Source of the DNA: Plebeiibacterium marinum
GTDB taxonomy: Bacteria; Bacteroidota; Bacteroidia; Bacteroidales; Marinilabiliaceae
Direction of reading: 5' to 3'
Assembly: GCF_026013615.1 (NCBI RefSeq)
Contig: NZ_JAPDPI010000038.1
Span: 1 to 52,559 of the forward strand
Length of the DNA: 52,559 bases
Position numbers and translations under genes: made by a program. The notes below the pieces were generated by a model. The model was not told the DNA's origin. It ran no database searches and was given only the letters and a program-made list of their open reading frames with translations. Position 1 is the first letter of the stretch. Every line of letters starts with the position of its first letter. Of the stretch, positions 29,321 through 39,900 are shown in pieces.

Positions 29321-30928
29321 TTATTTTACCATTAGTTTTGTTTGAGTTTTACCACCTGTTATAGTAGTAGTCTCCACAATATAAATTCCATTGGTTAATT
29401 CTTCTATATTTACGCTTTCCACATAGCTATTATATACAGCAGCTACACTACCGGATAAGGTATAAATTTTAACCATAACAGGTTCTGTAAAATTAACATA
29501 GCTGCTTGCCGGATTTGGGTACATGGTTACAACCGATGTATTCACTTCAAAATCATCAATTGCAGTATAAGTACCATCCACAGCATTTACAGTAACGGAG
29601 TTTGAAGGATCGGCAATACCTGTTGTGTATATGGTAACCACATATAAATTAACATCAAGACCTATTTCATCACCAAATTCATCCTGACCAACAGCATACC
29701 AGCTTGGTATATTAACTATTCCACTTGTTTCTGTAAATTCAGTATAACTATATTGAGAATAATAAACCCTATAGCTTGTAATTTCAGAATCTGATACAGG
29801 AGCATCCCAGGATAATTCTACAGGATAAGCTCCTGATTCATCTGGATCACTAATAGATACAACAGATAAGTTTGTAGCAGGAATTACCCCAGCATCAGCA
29901 ACGTTTAACGTAACTAAATCAGTAGCCGTACTTGTTTTTCCATTTACAACAGCTACTACACCAAACATATGATTACCATTTGTTAACGCTGAAGTAGTGT
30001 AAGTTGTTTCCGTAACAATACCTTCAACCAAATTATCTACAATTACCATATAACCTGTAACATCGCCCGAAGTAGAGGCATCCCATGTTAACTGAACCGT
30101 ATTGGGAGCAATACCCTCTCCGGAAATAACCTGTGCTGCAATATTAAGAGGTAAGTAATCTGCACTGTAATCATGATAATTGTAATCATTTACAGCTACA
30201 TAATTACCCCATCGGCTAATTGAGCTATTGGTATCTGATGTTAGGTTGCCCTCTGCATCATAATCATAGGTTATCACATATGCACCTTGAGCGGTATTAT
30301 CATAGTTTCCATCCACCACTGGCGAAAACGCTTCACTTTCAAGCAAATCATTTGTATAAACATATTCTATTTTACCCAAAATAACAGCATCATCTTCTGC
30401 ACTTGGCTTATATTTTTGAATCGTAGTTTCAAGTACCCCGGCATTAAAAGTGTACTCGAATTGTTGCCAGTAATAAACAGTAGAACCATCAGCCGACATG
30501 CTTTTGCGATCCTGATATTTACCGTTTATATAATTTTCAAATGATGTATATCCGGTTATTTCACCCGCCTCGTTTAAAGAGTTTTGGCGAACAATTTGAT
30601 TTGAAGCATCATACTCATAACTTGTTTTTGATGAAAACACCCATTGGTTTAAATCATAACTTGAGTAATAAGATACAGCTTCTGATAAAAGCCCGGATTC
30701 GTTGTAGGCATAGGTTGTTAGTCCCGATGAAGTTAATTCAAAACTAAGCACCCCTTCACTGTTATAAAACTTTTGAGTTGTTGAAGACGGAGTTGCTGGT
30801 TTCTCGCCACCTTCAGCATAATTGTAATAGTCTACTGAACCCACCTTTTTGTCGGCAGCATACATTTTAAATTCCGGCACCAACAGCATCATAGTACCCA
30901 ATAACAAGAATGTAAATAATCGTGTCAT
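29321..30928 (-). CDS. Secreted protein with YD-like repeats, FN3 domains and T9SS sorting domain
   Basis: This 535-residue protein has a signal peptide (1-24). Residues about 40-250 hold short Tyr-rich repeats that resemble YD/RHS-like strands (TTYAYNESGLLSEAVSYYS, KTSYEYDASNQIVRQNSL, YVITYDYDAEGNLTSDTN). Two fibronectin-III-like domains follow (about 265-350, VQLTWDASTSGDVTGYMV; about 355-450, VELSWDAPVSDSEITSYRV), then a T9SS type A domain (about 465-535, MYPNPASSYVNFTEPV ... KTQTKLMVK). No enzymatic motif is visible. It ends the SusCD2 operon 31 bp after the thioredoxin-like lipoprotein, so it is probably a surface-exposed binding or adhesion protein of that system. Confidence 0.65.
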   Translation of the reverse strand: MTRLFTFLLLGTMMLLVPEFKMYAADKKVGSVDYYNYAEGGEKPATPSSTTQKFYNSEGVLSFELTSSGLTTYAYNESGLLSEAVSYYSSYDLNQWVFSSKTSYEYDASNQIVRQNSLNEAGEITGYTSFENYINGKYQDRKSMSADGSTVYYWQQFEYTFNAGVLETTIQKYKPSAEDDAVILGKIEYVYTNDLLESEAFSPVVDGNYDNTAQGAYVITYDYDAEGNLTSDTNSSISRWGNYVAVNDYNYHDYSADYLPLNIAAQVISGEGIAPNTVQLTWDASTSGDVTGYMVIVDNLVEGIVTETTYTTSALTNGNHMFGVVAVVNGKTSTATDLVTLNVADAGVIPATNLSVVSISDPDESGAYPVELSWDAPVSDSEITSYRVYYSQYSYTEFTETSGIVNIPSWYAVGQDEFGDEIGLDVNLYVVTIYTTGIADPSNSVTVNAVDGTYTAIDDFEVNTSVVTMYPNPASSYVNFTEPVMVKIYTLSGSVAAVYNSYVESVNIEELTNGIYIVETTTITGGKTQTKLMVK

Positions 30929-30959
30929 ATTATTTTATTTTTAGGTTAATAAATTATGT

Positions 30960-32972
30960 TTAAACTTCTTTTTTTAATTCTTCTATAATAAATGAGATTT
31001 CATCAGCCAAAGCAGAAGGGCTTCCATAATATCCGGTTGAAATCCAACGCACTTTACCTTTTGCATCAATAATTAACTTTTGAGGAATTCCGGAAAAACC
31101 AAATGTTTTGGCATACCTGCTATATGCATAATCGCCTTTATCTGTTTGTGGATTTTTTTTATCCAAAAGAACCGTAAACTGGTAATCCTTTTGTTTTAAA
31201 AACTTTTCAATTTGGCTCTTATAATTTTTTGCCGACTCCATGGTGGAGATGAAATAGAACTTAACACCATCATCTTCTTTGTATTGCTGATAAGCCATAT
31301 TCATACCGGGCATAGCAGCTTTACAAGGACCACACCATGTAGCCCAAAAATCGAGAATCAGGATCTTTCCTTTCATATCGGCCATATTAAAATCACCCCC
31401 ATTTAGTGTTTCATAAGGATATAGTTCTATGTCCTTATTAATAAAGGAATCCTTGATTTCTTTGTGGTGTTTTTCAATTTCCGTCAGCGGTTTCAAACCT
31501 TGGTAGTAGGCTTCAAATCCCTCTTCTGATCCATTTTTTTGTGCATAAATGCTTTTTAAACGAGCAATCATCCCCGGTGAAACGGTATTTGCTGCCACAC
31601 CCTTAAGAATAAGATTTTCTGCTTTTTCAGAATGCCCTGTTTTATCTAATATAGTAAGGTAGAAATCAGTGAATTTAGAGGAGCTGCCATTGAAATAACA
31701 ATCAACTTTTTGCAACCAGGTATAAGCCTCCTCTACCGAACCGGTTTCATCAAGTATTAAGGCATAATCCAAAATGGCATCTTTATGTTGGTTTAGAATA
31801 TGATTATTCCATTCACGATCGGTATATACCAAATCTTTTTGAGTGCGCTGGCGGTTGAATATCTCTGTCATAAGCATATTAGCGGTAGGCAGTAACTCCT
31901 GTGCTGATAACATTTCCTTTTCGTAAGGAATTTGTATCATATGCCAAAACGAAGTCGTCAAATTCATAAAGGGAACCTCATGTAAGTATTCCTTAGCCAA
32001 CCCATAGTTATTGTGCTTTATAATTTGGTTATAAATGACGCTTTGGAAATTCTTTCCCAAATACATGTCCGAATTATAGGTATTAATATCTTTCCATTTT
32101 TTATATGGGAATCGTTTTACAAACGCGGCCATGGCCTCTTCTTTTTCCTGAATATCGGCTATTCGGAATATGCGTAGAATTTCCTGATCGCGAGCTGCTA
32201 TTCCATCAGGATATTTATTTAAAGAAACCTCTTCAACATGGGCTGCTAAAGCACCATTATATTCATAGGTTTTGGCCATTTCACAGGCATGATACAGATC
32301 TAAGTCAGTAGCTTCACCGGCACTATCCAAAGATAATATCAGATTGACATCATTTTTAATAATCGCATTCCCTACTGCTTTACCATTCATTTTCATGGCA
32401 CGGGCAGCCAGGTATCCAATATTCTTTTGCTCCTCCGGATGTACTTTTAACTCCTGATTAATCCAAAAGAAAAAGATCTGTTTTGTATCAATTTTAGCAG
32501 AATCGCTAATATAATTTGGAATTGAAAACTGTTCAAAACCGGGAGCTCTAAGCAAACACCAACTCATAAATGATGATGGAGGGTTTAATGTATCCTGATC
32601 AACAGTCAACTGCACATATTGAGCCAGACCATTAGACGTATCTTCTTCGGTACCGGAAACAAACTTAAAGGCCACTAAAGCAGCACTATCGGGAACATGA
32701 ACCTCCCCTTTCCATAATCCATGCTTTTTAGTAAGGTTTACATCCTGTGCTCTCCAAACATAGTTACTGCAATAATAAAAAACGGCGTTAATATCATCTT
32801 TACCTGCCAAATTGGTTTTACTATCATCATATGATATAGATAGTGGTTTTCCCATAAAGGCCATTTGCGGCTCTAATACCAGTGGAGCATCCTGTGTTTC
32901 TATGGTTTCTTTACAAGAAATCAGGCATAGCAATCCCACCACAACAAGTGCGTAATTAAAAATTATTCTCAT
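30960..32972 (-). CDS. TlpA-like thioredoxin lipoprotein with long N-terminal region
   Basis: This 670-residue lipoprotein (lipobox GLLCLISC) ends in a TlpA/AhpC-type thioredoxin domain (about 530-670) with the redox motif WCGPCK in ILDFWATWCGPCKAAMPG and a cis-Pro segment GFSGIPQKLII. The 500 residues before it start with a beta-sandwich-like domain (about 30-125) and continue as a helical, TPR-like region (AYTWLQKVDCYF, FTDFYLTILDKTGHSEKAENLIL). It should reduce or isomerise disulfides in the periplasm, perhaps for its own SusCD operon. Proteins of this design often follow SusCD with DUF4843 and PKD-like lipoproteins; the client is unknown. Confidence 0.82.
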   Translation of the reverse strand: MRIIFNYALVVVGLLCLISCKETIETQDAPLVLEPQMAFMGKPLSISYDDSKTNLAGKDDINAVFYYCSNYVWRAQDVNLTKKHGLWKGEVHVPDSAALVAFKFVSGTEEDTSNGLAQYVQLTVDQDTLNPPSSFMSWCLLRAPGFEQFSIPNYISDSAKIDTKQIFFFWINQELKVHPEEQKNIGYLAARAMKMNGKAVGNAIIKNDVNLILSLDSAGEATDLDLYHACEMAKTYEYNGALAAHVEEVSLNKYPDGIAARDQEILRIFRIADIQEKEEAMAAFVKRFPYKKWKDINTYNSDMYLGKNFQSVIYNQIIKHNNYGLAKEYLHEVPFMNLTTSFWHMIQIPYEKEMLSAQELLPTANMLMTEIFNRQRTQKDLVYTDREWNNHILNQHKDAILDYALILDETGSVEEAYTWLQKVDCYFNGSSSKFTDFYLTILDKTGHSEKAENLILKGVAANTVSPGMIARLKSIYAQKNGSEEGFEAYYQGLKPLTEIEKHHKEIKDSFINKDIELYPYETLNGGDFNMADMKGKILILDFWATWCGPCKAAMPGMNMAYQQYKEDDGVKFYFISTMESAKNYKSQIEKFLKQKDYQFTVLLDKKNPQTDKGDYAYSRYAKTFGFSGIPQKLIIDAKGKVRWISTGYYGSPSALADEISFIIEELKKEV

Positions 32973-33035
32973 CTTATTATTATGTTTTTATCTTATATTC
33001 AGGCTATGAACAGCCCCAATTCATTTAAAAATTAT

Positions 33036-34685
33036 TTAATCCAACCCTTCCAGTTTAACACTCATATCTACTATTTTTCCAAAACCTGTAAATACATTGG
33101 TTGGGGCATTAGGATTTACAATCCCATCTATTTCTTCTTTGTTATTCAGTCGGCCGGAAGCCCTGTTAATTTTAAATTCATACAGCTTTCCTTCTGATCC
33201 ATTCCATGTGGCCACATACAAAAGGGTAGCATTCACATCATCCAAAGGATAAAACCAATCTGTATTATATATTTTCATGGAAGTAATCTCTTCCCCATCA
33301 GGAAAGGCATCATTAATTAGTGTTGCCACCTTTTTTGATGCAGCATAACTATAAGTGTAAATATTTCTATCTGAAGCATATAAAAAGAAATTACCTAAGG
33401 GTCCGCATGCATAAAATTCGGCGTCATATATTTCAGGCAAGGCACTTAAATCATACGAATTAACTGCAAGATTATGAACCGCTTCATTTTCATATGGTTC
33501 TCCATTTTCATCGTATAATGGATTAGTCTTATTAAAGTCGGCCCGATATAATTCCCTGCTCGTTCCATCAGTAAATACTGCAAAACCGTGACCTCTGTAA
33601 CCTTTCTCAAAGAATATCAAATCTTTACCGATATTATTTACATCAAACTTGATACTGGTTTGATCCGGGAATCCAATAATTGAAGCTTCCTCCCAGAATG
33701 AAAACTCCAGTCGTACAAACCTTTTGTTTAATTGATCATACATTACCCCAGCCTGACCAACCGTAGTAGCTGAGCAGTTGTCTGAAAAATAAACATACGG
33801 TGCTAAATCTAGTTCCCCACCCAAATTACTACTCGGAGATAATGGTCGTGAAAACTGAACATCCCACGCTTGAGATGCCTGGTTGTTAATATTTTGTACC
33901 TGCCCATTATTAATCATAAGTGTTACATAATGACAATCCGGGCCATGCCCTACATACTGAGGTATCACAAACTCCTGATCTTGTTTATATAACTCTAAAT
34001 CCTGATGCTGCAGCTCAAAATTGGTTCCGCTTAGCTGCAAAAACTGCTGATCCGTTACCACATAAACATAGTCTATTACCGATCTGTTTACCCTAACAGT
34101 AGAAACAAAATCAGGTTCCCCGATAATTTTAGAGCCGTTCATAGCTGAATATACATTATGCAACCATTTTTGCTTATCTAAAGTTGGCACTGCATTAGTT
34201 GTAGCAATGTAGTCCAAATCACTTTGGCCGTTGCCATCGGTATGCAATACCATTAAACCGGAAACCACACTGGGTAAGATACTCACGTTGTATTTTACCT
34301 GGGAAACCGTGTTGTTTTGCTTATTGGTTACATATAAAACCACAGCATATGCATCATCATCAGGCTCCTGAGTAATTTGAACTTTCAGATTTTTTTCAGT
34401 AGACAACTCCTCTGCATAGGATTCATCTTTACTCCAGGCATCAGAGTACATCACCCACTTAAATTCCAGTTCGCTTTCATCCACATCTTTAAGCGTAAAA
34501 CTAATATCAGGAATGATTGACAAGGTATCGAACTGATCCAAAGCAAAGATCATATCCACCCCCACAGTGTCAATATACACCTCGTTGATTTCTCCATAGC
34601 TATAGTTCCCCTTGTCCTCATAACATGAATGCAAAGCAACAAGAGTAACTGCTAGCAATAATGCTTTATATATATACGTCATCAT
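33036..34685 (-). CDS. PKD-like family lipoprotein of a SusCD operon
   Basis: Start set at MMTYIYKALLLAVTLVALHSC, which gives a lipobox; the frame is open 35 codons more and would otherwise overlap the upstream gene by 95 bp. The product (about 549 residues) begins CYEDKGNYSYGEINEVYIDTVG, an opening typical of the PKD-like lipoproteins found after DUF4843 genes in SusCD loci, then Ig/PKD-like strands (about 30-140) and a WD-like or propeller-like remainder (VLHTDGNGQSDLDYIATTN, FLYASDRNIYTYSYAASKKVATL). Probably a surface glycan- or peptide-binding protein working with SusD2. No enzyme motif is seen. Confidence 0.75.
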   Translation of the reverse strand: MMTYIYKALLLAVTLVALHSCYEDKGNYSYGEINEVYIDTVGVDMIFALDQFDTLSIIPDISFTLKDVDESELEFKWVMYSDAWSKDESYAEELSTEKNLKVQITQEPDDDAYAVVLYVTNKQNNTVSQVKYNVSILPSVVSGLMVLHTDGNGQSDLDYIATTNAVPTLDKQKWLHNVYSAMNGSKIIGEPDFVSTVRVNRSVIDYVYVVTDQQFLQLSGTNFELQHQDLELYKQDQEFVIPQYVGHGPDCHYVTLMINNGQVQNINNQASQAWDVQFSRPLSPSSNLGGELDLAPYVYFSDNCSATTVGQAGVMYDQLNKRFVRLEFSFWEEASIIGFPDQTSIKFDVNNIGKDLIFFEKGYRGHGFAVFTDGTSRELYRADFNKTNPLYDENGEPYENEAVHNLAVNSYDLSALPEIYDAEFYACGPLGNFFLYASDRNIYTYSYAASKKVATLINDAFPDGEEITSMKIYNTDWFYPLDDVNATLLYVATWNGSEGKLYEFKINRASGRLNNKEEIDGIVNPNAPTNVFTGFGKIVDMSVKLEGLD

Positions 34686-34695
34686 ATTTTTTGCT

Positions 34696-35457
34696 TTATC
34701 TTGAGCCATAATATATTTCCTCCAATGTTTCGGCCTCGTCATATACATAAATAGGCCCGTTTTCTTCACGATATTTTTCATAGGCTTCATTCAGGGTAAT
34801 TGCAAACCCCTGTACTTGCGATATGGTATACACACCCTCTTCCGGACCGGTTGTAACCCTTGCAGCTTGAGGCCAATTGGTAATACCCAGCACATCAATA
34901 GCAAAACGATATTTATTGGTACTGTATACCCCAAAGAAATAGTTGGGCCAGTTATCAGGTTGCAATAATATATCACCCCATGTAAGTTTAAAATTCAGGT
35001 CATCAACATATCCTTTTCCAAGATCACCTTCATCTGTTAATTCTAAATGAATAGTAACAGCTTCTTCCTGAGTATCCCCGGTACGAAAAAGCACTACTGG
35101 CAGGTAAGATATGTACGAATTGGCTTCCATAACACCATCTAAAAGCTCATAATGAGTTCCTGCTATTGCTGTGCTGGTTTCCGGTAACACTTTTGCTTTA
35201 AATGATCTGTCGTAATCAGCTACATTTCCCATCAGGCGTACCTTAATTAAAAAGGTATCTGTCATTAGTGAAGAATTTTGCAATGCAAAAGAAAAATTCT
35301 TTTCCGACACTCTGGATTCCACCGTATTTAAAACGGTACGTTCATAAAAATACACTTTCCCATCTTCGGCGTAATCCATTACATCATTCTGCTCACAGGA
35401 ATACTGTAATAGCACAAGGCTTATTATCCCAATAATATTAATTATACTAATCTTCAT
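34696..35457 (-). CDS. DUF4843 family lipoprotein
   Basis: Start set at MKISIINIIGIISLVLLQYSC because it gives a lipobox (Cys at 21); the frame is open 21 codons further into susD2. The 253-residue product has the features of DUF4843 proteins: a beta-rich core with FSFALQNSSLMTDTFLIKVRLMGNVADYDRSFKAKVLPETSTAIAGTHYELLDGVMEANSY and a C-terminal segment LTWGDILLQPDNWPNYFFGVYSTNKYRF. Its reading frame begins right at the end of susD2 and the next gene starts 10 bp after its stop, so these genes are translationally packed. It is probably a surface lipoprotein accessory to SusCD; its ligand is unknown. Confidence 0.8.
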   Translation of the reverse strand: MKISIINIIGIISLVLLQYSCEQNDVMDYAEDGKVYFYERTVLNTVESRVSEKNFSFALQNSSLMTDTFLIKVRLMGNVADYDRSFKAKVLPETSTAIAGTHYELLDGVMEANSYISYLPVVLFRTGDTQEEAVTIHLELTDEGDLGKGYVDDLNFKLTWGDILLQPDNWPNYFFGVYSTNKYRFAIDVLGITNWPQAARVTTGPEEGVYTISQVQGFAITLNEAYEKYREENGPIYVYDEAETLEEIYYGSR

Positions 35458-35458
35458 C

Positions 35459-36919
35459 TTAACGTCCTCCATATTCAATTTCATCATCAGGCAAAGGCAA
35501 TACATAATTTGGAACAACATAACTATATGTCAACGAACCTCCTGAAACAGACGGAACAGGTATATATTCAGTATTTCGTCTTTTGAAATAATAAAACAAC
35601 TGACCTTCACACATAAATTCTTTAGCATACTCTTTATATATCTCATCCAACACCTCGGCTTTTGTTAAACTTTCAGATAGTTGATCGGGAATATTACGTT
35701 GCAAGCGCACTGCGTTTAAATAGCTTACAGACTGAGTAATATCTTCCTCATCCAAAGCACATTCGGCAGCAATATAATACGCCTCACTAAGGCGCATCAT
35801 TGGCATTTTATATAAATAAGCCGTTCCGCTACCTGTAGGTTGTTTCAGTTTAGTTGAAAACCTAACATCCACATCAGTAAGAAGCTCTGTTAAATAAGTA
35901 TATCTATAATCGCCATAATAACCGGATTTATGTAATTCAAATAAACCTTCATAGTTTTCATCATTCATATACAACCCATTATCGGTGGTAAAATATGATG
36001 TATAAGCATCTCTCAATTTACTATCGTATAAGGCAAAAACAAGCTCTTCACTTAAAATATAATTCCTGCTATCTTCATCAGAAGTTGTAATTTCCGTTTC
36101 CGGAGTCCAGACAAAATAAGATTGATTAATTACTTCCCGAGCTGCCTCATAAGCATTGTCATAATCCTGCTTATACAAATAAATACGTGCCATTAACAGC
36201 TTTACTGCATAATAGTTAAACTTATAAAACCTGTCACGCTCATAAGATTCATCATCTGTGGCTGTGGTACTATTGGTTTCAATTACCGGATCTGCAAGCA
36301 AATTTTCCTGAGCTATTTGTAAATCATTTAAAGCATAATCAATTACTTCGCTAACCGAAGAAGTAGCTGTAACTGTTGTTCCCAAAGCTGAAACATAGGG
36401 TATCGCATCTCCATCCGGATTAGCCGAATACGATTCTCCAAAGAGTCTGAGTAAGTCGAAGTGCAGAAGAGCTCTTAAACCATAAGCCTCACCTTTGATC
36501 AGTTCGTAGTTACGACCGGTAAACATACCTTTGTCGGCTCTTTCCAGCTGAGCAATAAGTTCATTAAGATTGGCAATGGCATTATAGGCACTACCCCATA
36601 TATTATTGATAATACTTACACTCGAATTATCCGTATAGTCATATTGAGCAGGATAATAATAAGCATGTGATGTTTGATATATACCAGTATAATATTGTGC
36701 CAACACATCCGTAAAGCCAAACGTTAACTCTCTACCATACAAAGACTCATCGATCATTAACAGATAAACACCTGTCAACGCATCCTTGAAGCCTTGTTCC
36801 AATTCGAAATTATCATCCGATTTAATCTCTGTTTTAGGACTTACATCTAACCATTTTTCACATGAAAACATTGGTAAAATAAGTAACAGAGTAAAAGCTA
36901 TATAATAATATTTCTTCAT
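35459..36919 (-). CDS. SusD/RagB family outer-membrane lipoprotein (second SusCD pair)
   Basis: This 486-residue lipoprotein (lipobox LPMFSC) has SusD features: CEKWLDVSPKTEIKSDDNFELEQGFKDALTGVYLLM near the start, the TPR-like ALLHFDLLRLFGES and AYEAAREVI segments, and the C-terminal MRLSEAYYIAAECALDEEDITQSVSYLNAVRLQRN with a late LPLPDDEIEYGGR. It starts 11 bp after susC2 and abuts the DUF4843 gene. It belongs to the RagB-like branch that travels with sigma/FecR-regulated transporters, where cargo may be peptides or glycans; the sequence does not decide. Confidence 0.93.
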   Translation of the reverse strand: MKKYYYIAFTLLLILPMFSCEKWLDVSPKTEIKSDDNFELEQGFKDALTGVYLLMIDESLYGRELTFGFTDVLAQYYTGIYQTSHAYYYPAQYDYTDNSSVSIINNIWGSAYNAIANLNELIAQLERADKGMFTGRNYELIKGEAYGLRALLHFDLLRLFGESYSANPDGDAIPYVSALGTTVTATSSVSEVIDYALNDLQIAQENLLADPVIETNSTTATDDESYERDRFYKFNYYAVKLLMARIYLYKQDYDNAYEAAREVINQSYFVWTPETEITTSDEDSRNYILSEELVFALYDSKLRDAYTSYFTTDNGLYMNDENYEGLFELHKSGYYGDYRYTYLTELLTDVDVRFSTKLKQPTGSGTAYLYKMPMMRLSEAYYIAAECALDEEDITQSVSYLNAVRLQRNIPDQLSESLTKAEVLDEIYKEYAKEFMCEGQLFYYFKRRNTEYIPVPSVSGGSLTYSYVVPNYVLPLPDDEIEYGGR

Positions 36920-36930
36920 ATTCTACCTCT

Positions 36931-39900
36931 TTAAAACCTTGTTTGTACTGAAAATGAAAATACCCTGGCCCTTGGATACGACAACCCAAACTCCTGTTTT
37001 ACGGTTGTCAGCCTACCTATATCATTCATATTAAAGGCAATCCTCAAGTATTCAACGGGGCTCTCTTTAAGCCATTTTGCACGAGACAAATCATATGCAA
37101 TATTTACAGAAGAGAAAATCACTTCATTTAAATCTTCAACAAACCGCGAAGTTGGCTTGGTAACTGAATTATCTGTAATGCTTTTAAATTTAGCCGGAAC
37201 TCCCGGTGTATTCCACCTGTCGGTCAATACCCTTTTATCCACATTATTGTTTAACACATCTACATTTTCAACCTTATTTACCAAAGTAGAGTTATATATC
37301 TGGCCTCCATATTTATATGAAAACGATAAGTTTAAATCCCAACCTTTATAACGGTAATTCCCTCCAAAGTTTCCCCTGAATTCGGGCGTTTCGTCGCCAC
37401 ATACCACCTGATCTGCTGTACTCCAGTCAAAAGTATACGACCCGTCTTTTTTAATAAACACTTCCTGTCCTGTTACAGGATCAATCCCTTTGGAGCGGAC
37501 TGCCCAGATGGCTGACATGCTCTGTCCTTCTTCAAAACGGATTGAAGGTGTTTGTTGTGCCTCTACTTGTTCATCAGAGGTTCCCCCCTCATTTTTAGCA
37601 GCATCCTGCGCTTCATTTAATTCTTTTAAAGAATCTGAAATCTTTGAAATTTTGTTTGTATTATGGCTGACATTAAAAAATAAGTTAAGCGAACTTCTGT
37701 TATCCGGATTAGACCAGACACGGTAATTCAAACTCAGTTCAAATCCTTTATTTTCAGTTTCCCCAAGATTTTCGCGATAAGAAGCAAATCCCATTGAAGG
37801 AGGAAGGGTAATATCTGTTAACAAACTGGTTGTTGTTGAATTATATACATCTAAACGAGCAGATAGTTTATTGTTAAAAAAGGCCATATCTGCACCAATA
37901 TTTCTATCATAAACCTGCTGCCACTTCAGGTGATCATTAGCTAATCCCAACAAAATCACCCCCATATCGCCATTATAGGTTCTATCAGTAATATACGAGT
38001 AGGTTGAGATAGCCTGATAAGAATTGAAGTTTTGCGACCCCGTATACCCTAAGGAAGCCCTCAACTTAAACATATTAATATTTGAAATTTCTTTAAAGAA
38101 TCCTTCCTGATGCACATTCCATCCAATACCCAGCGACCAGAAACTCCCCCAACGTTCTTTAGCCCCAAACATGGAAGAACCATTTAACCTGAAAGATCCA
38201 TCTGCCAAATACTTATTATCATATGAATAATTAAACGAACCAATACCCCCAACACTACGAGTTGTACTTTCACTCCCTGCAGGACTTCCACCATCTATAT
38301 ATTGACTACCAAATGAGATGTAGTCCATTTTATCTGAAGGAAACCCTACGGCAGTCATACCACTGGTTTCAGATACAGATTCCTCTAAATTGTACAATAG
38401 GTTTGTATATAAAAGATGTTTGTTTTTATGAAACGAGTAGGCAACCCCTACATTAACCAATAGATCAACACTTTTACCGTTAGTCTTATCATACTGGCCC
38501 CTAAGTAAATATTCATCCGAAGTTGCTGAAATATTTGCATAATCGGTATGCGAAGCAGGCTTAAACACATCTGATTCGCTGTGTCTTTGGGTATACCCAA
38601 AACGACTTGTTAATTTCAGGTTGTCTGCAACATTCCATTCTCCATAAAAGTTCTCTGTTATCAAAGTATATTTGCTTTGATCCTTGCTATCAAGGCCTGC
38701 ATTGTACAAAGGATTATAGATACTGTTATTGTAACCCCTGATTAAGTTGCCACTTTCGTTATAAACCCTGTAATATGGGTTCATAAATGAATAATCGGAA
38801 AAACTACCATAAGGAGAATTCTCTGCCTTATTATTGTCAATTGTAAGATCATTTCTAAAAAGCAGCTTTTTAAACCTGTATGAGAGCGTAACATTACCAG
38901 AAGTTGTTGTACGCGAGGATCCTTTCATCACCCCGGCAATATTATTATAAGAAAGATTTGCAGAGTATCGCATGGCATCATCTCCACCATCCAGATACAT
39001 ACTGTGTTTCTGCCCCACACCCAATCTTAGCGGCTTAGCCATCCAGTAAGTATCAACCCCACGGGCTATTTCCTTATATAATACATTGTATTCCTCGGTT
39101 AAACCAGCCTGATCATAGGCATTGTTAGATGTATACTTTCCTGCCAGCACTTCAGCCTGAAGCTTTTCTGCTGCATTGGTTAAGTTATAAGATGTCAGAT
39201 CCGGAACTGTAATATCTATACTCCCATTATAACTGGCTCTCAACTTACCTTGTTCGGGCTGAACTGTTTCAATAATGACAACTCCATTGGCCGCTTTTGA
39301 ACCGTAAACAGCTTTGGCTGCTGCATCTTTTAAAAGTGTAATACTTTTAACCAGGTTCATGTCCATGTCATACACCTTCTCCATGGTTGTTTCAAACCCG
39401 TTTAAAATAAAAAGAGGTTGGTTCGGTGAGTTTTCATATTCCCCTTCTAAATCAACATCTAATGTTGTAGGTCCACGCATCTGAATATCCGGGAGTCTGT
39501 TAGGGTCGCTACCAAAATCAACGTTCTCAATAATATTAAACGCCGGATCAATATTTTTCAGGCTCACCAGAATGTTCTGGTTACTGATGGCCTTTAGATC
39601 AGCACCCCCATAGGTAATTGCCGATCCGGTAAAAGTTTCAGTTTTTCGGGTAAACATACCATTACCAACTACTGCAATCTCTGAAAGTTCTGCAACATCA
39701 TCTTCCATGGTAACCAGCAATAAGGTCTGTCCCTTATATTCCACTTCCTTGGTTTTCATCCCCATAAAAGAGAACTGCAGAAAATAAGCACTGTCGTTGG
39801 GTATCCTGATCTGGAACATCCCACTTTCATCCGAAATACTACCTTTATTGGTACCTTTTAACCAGATGTTTACTCCAGGAATTGGCAACTCTTTATTATC

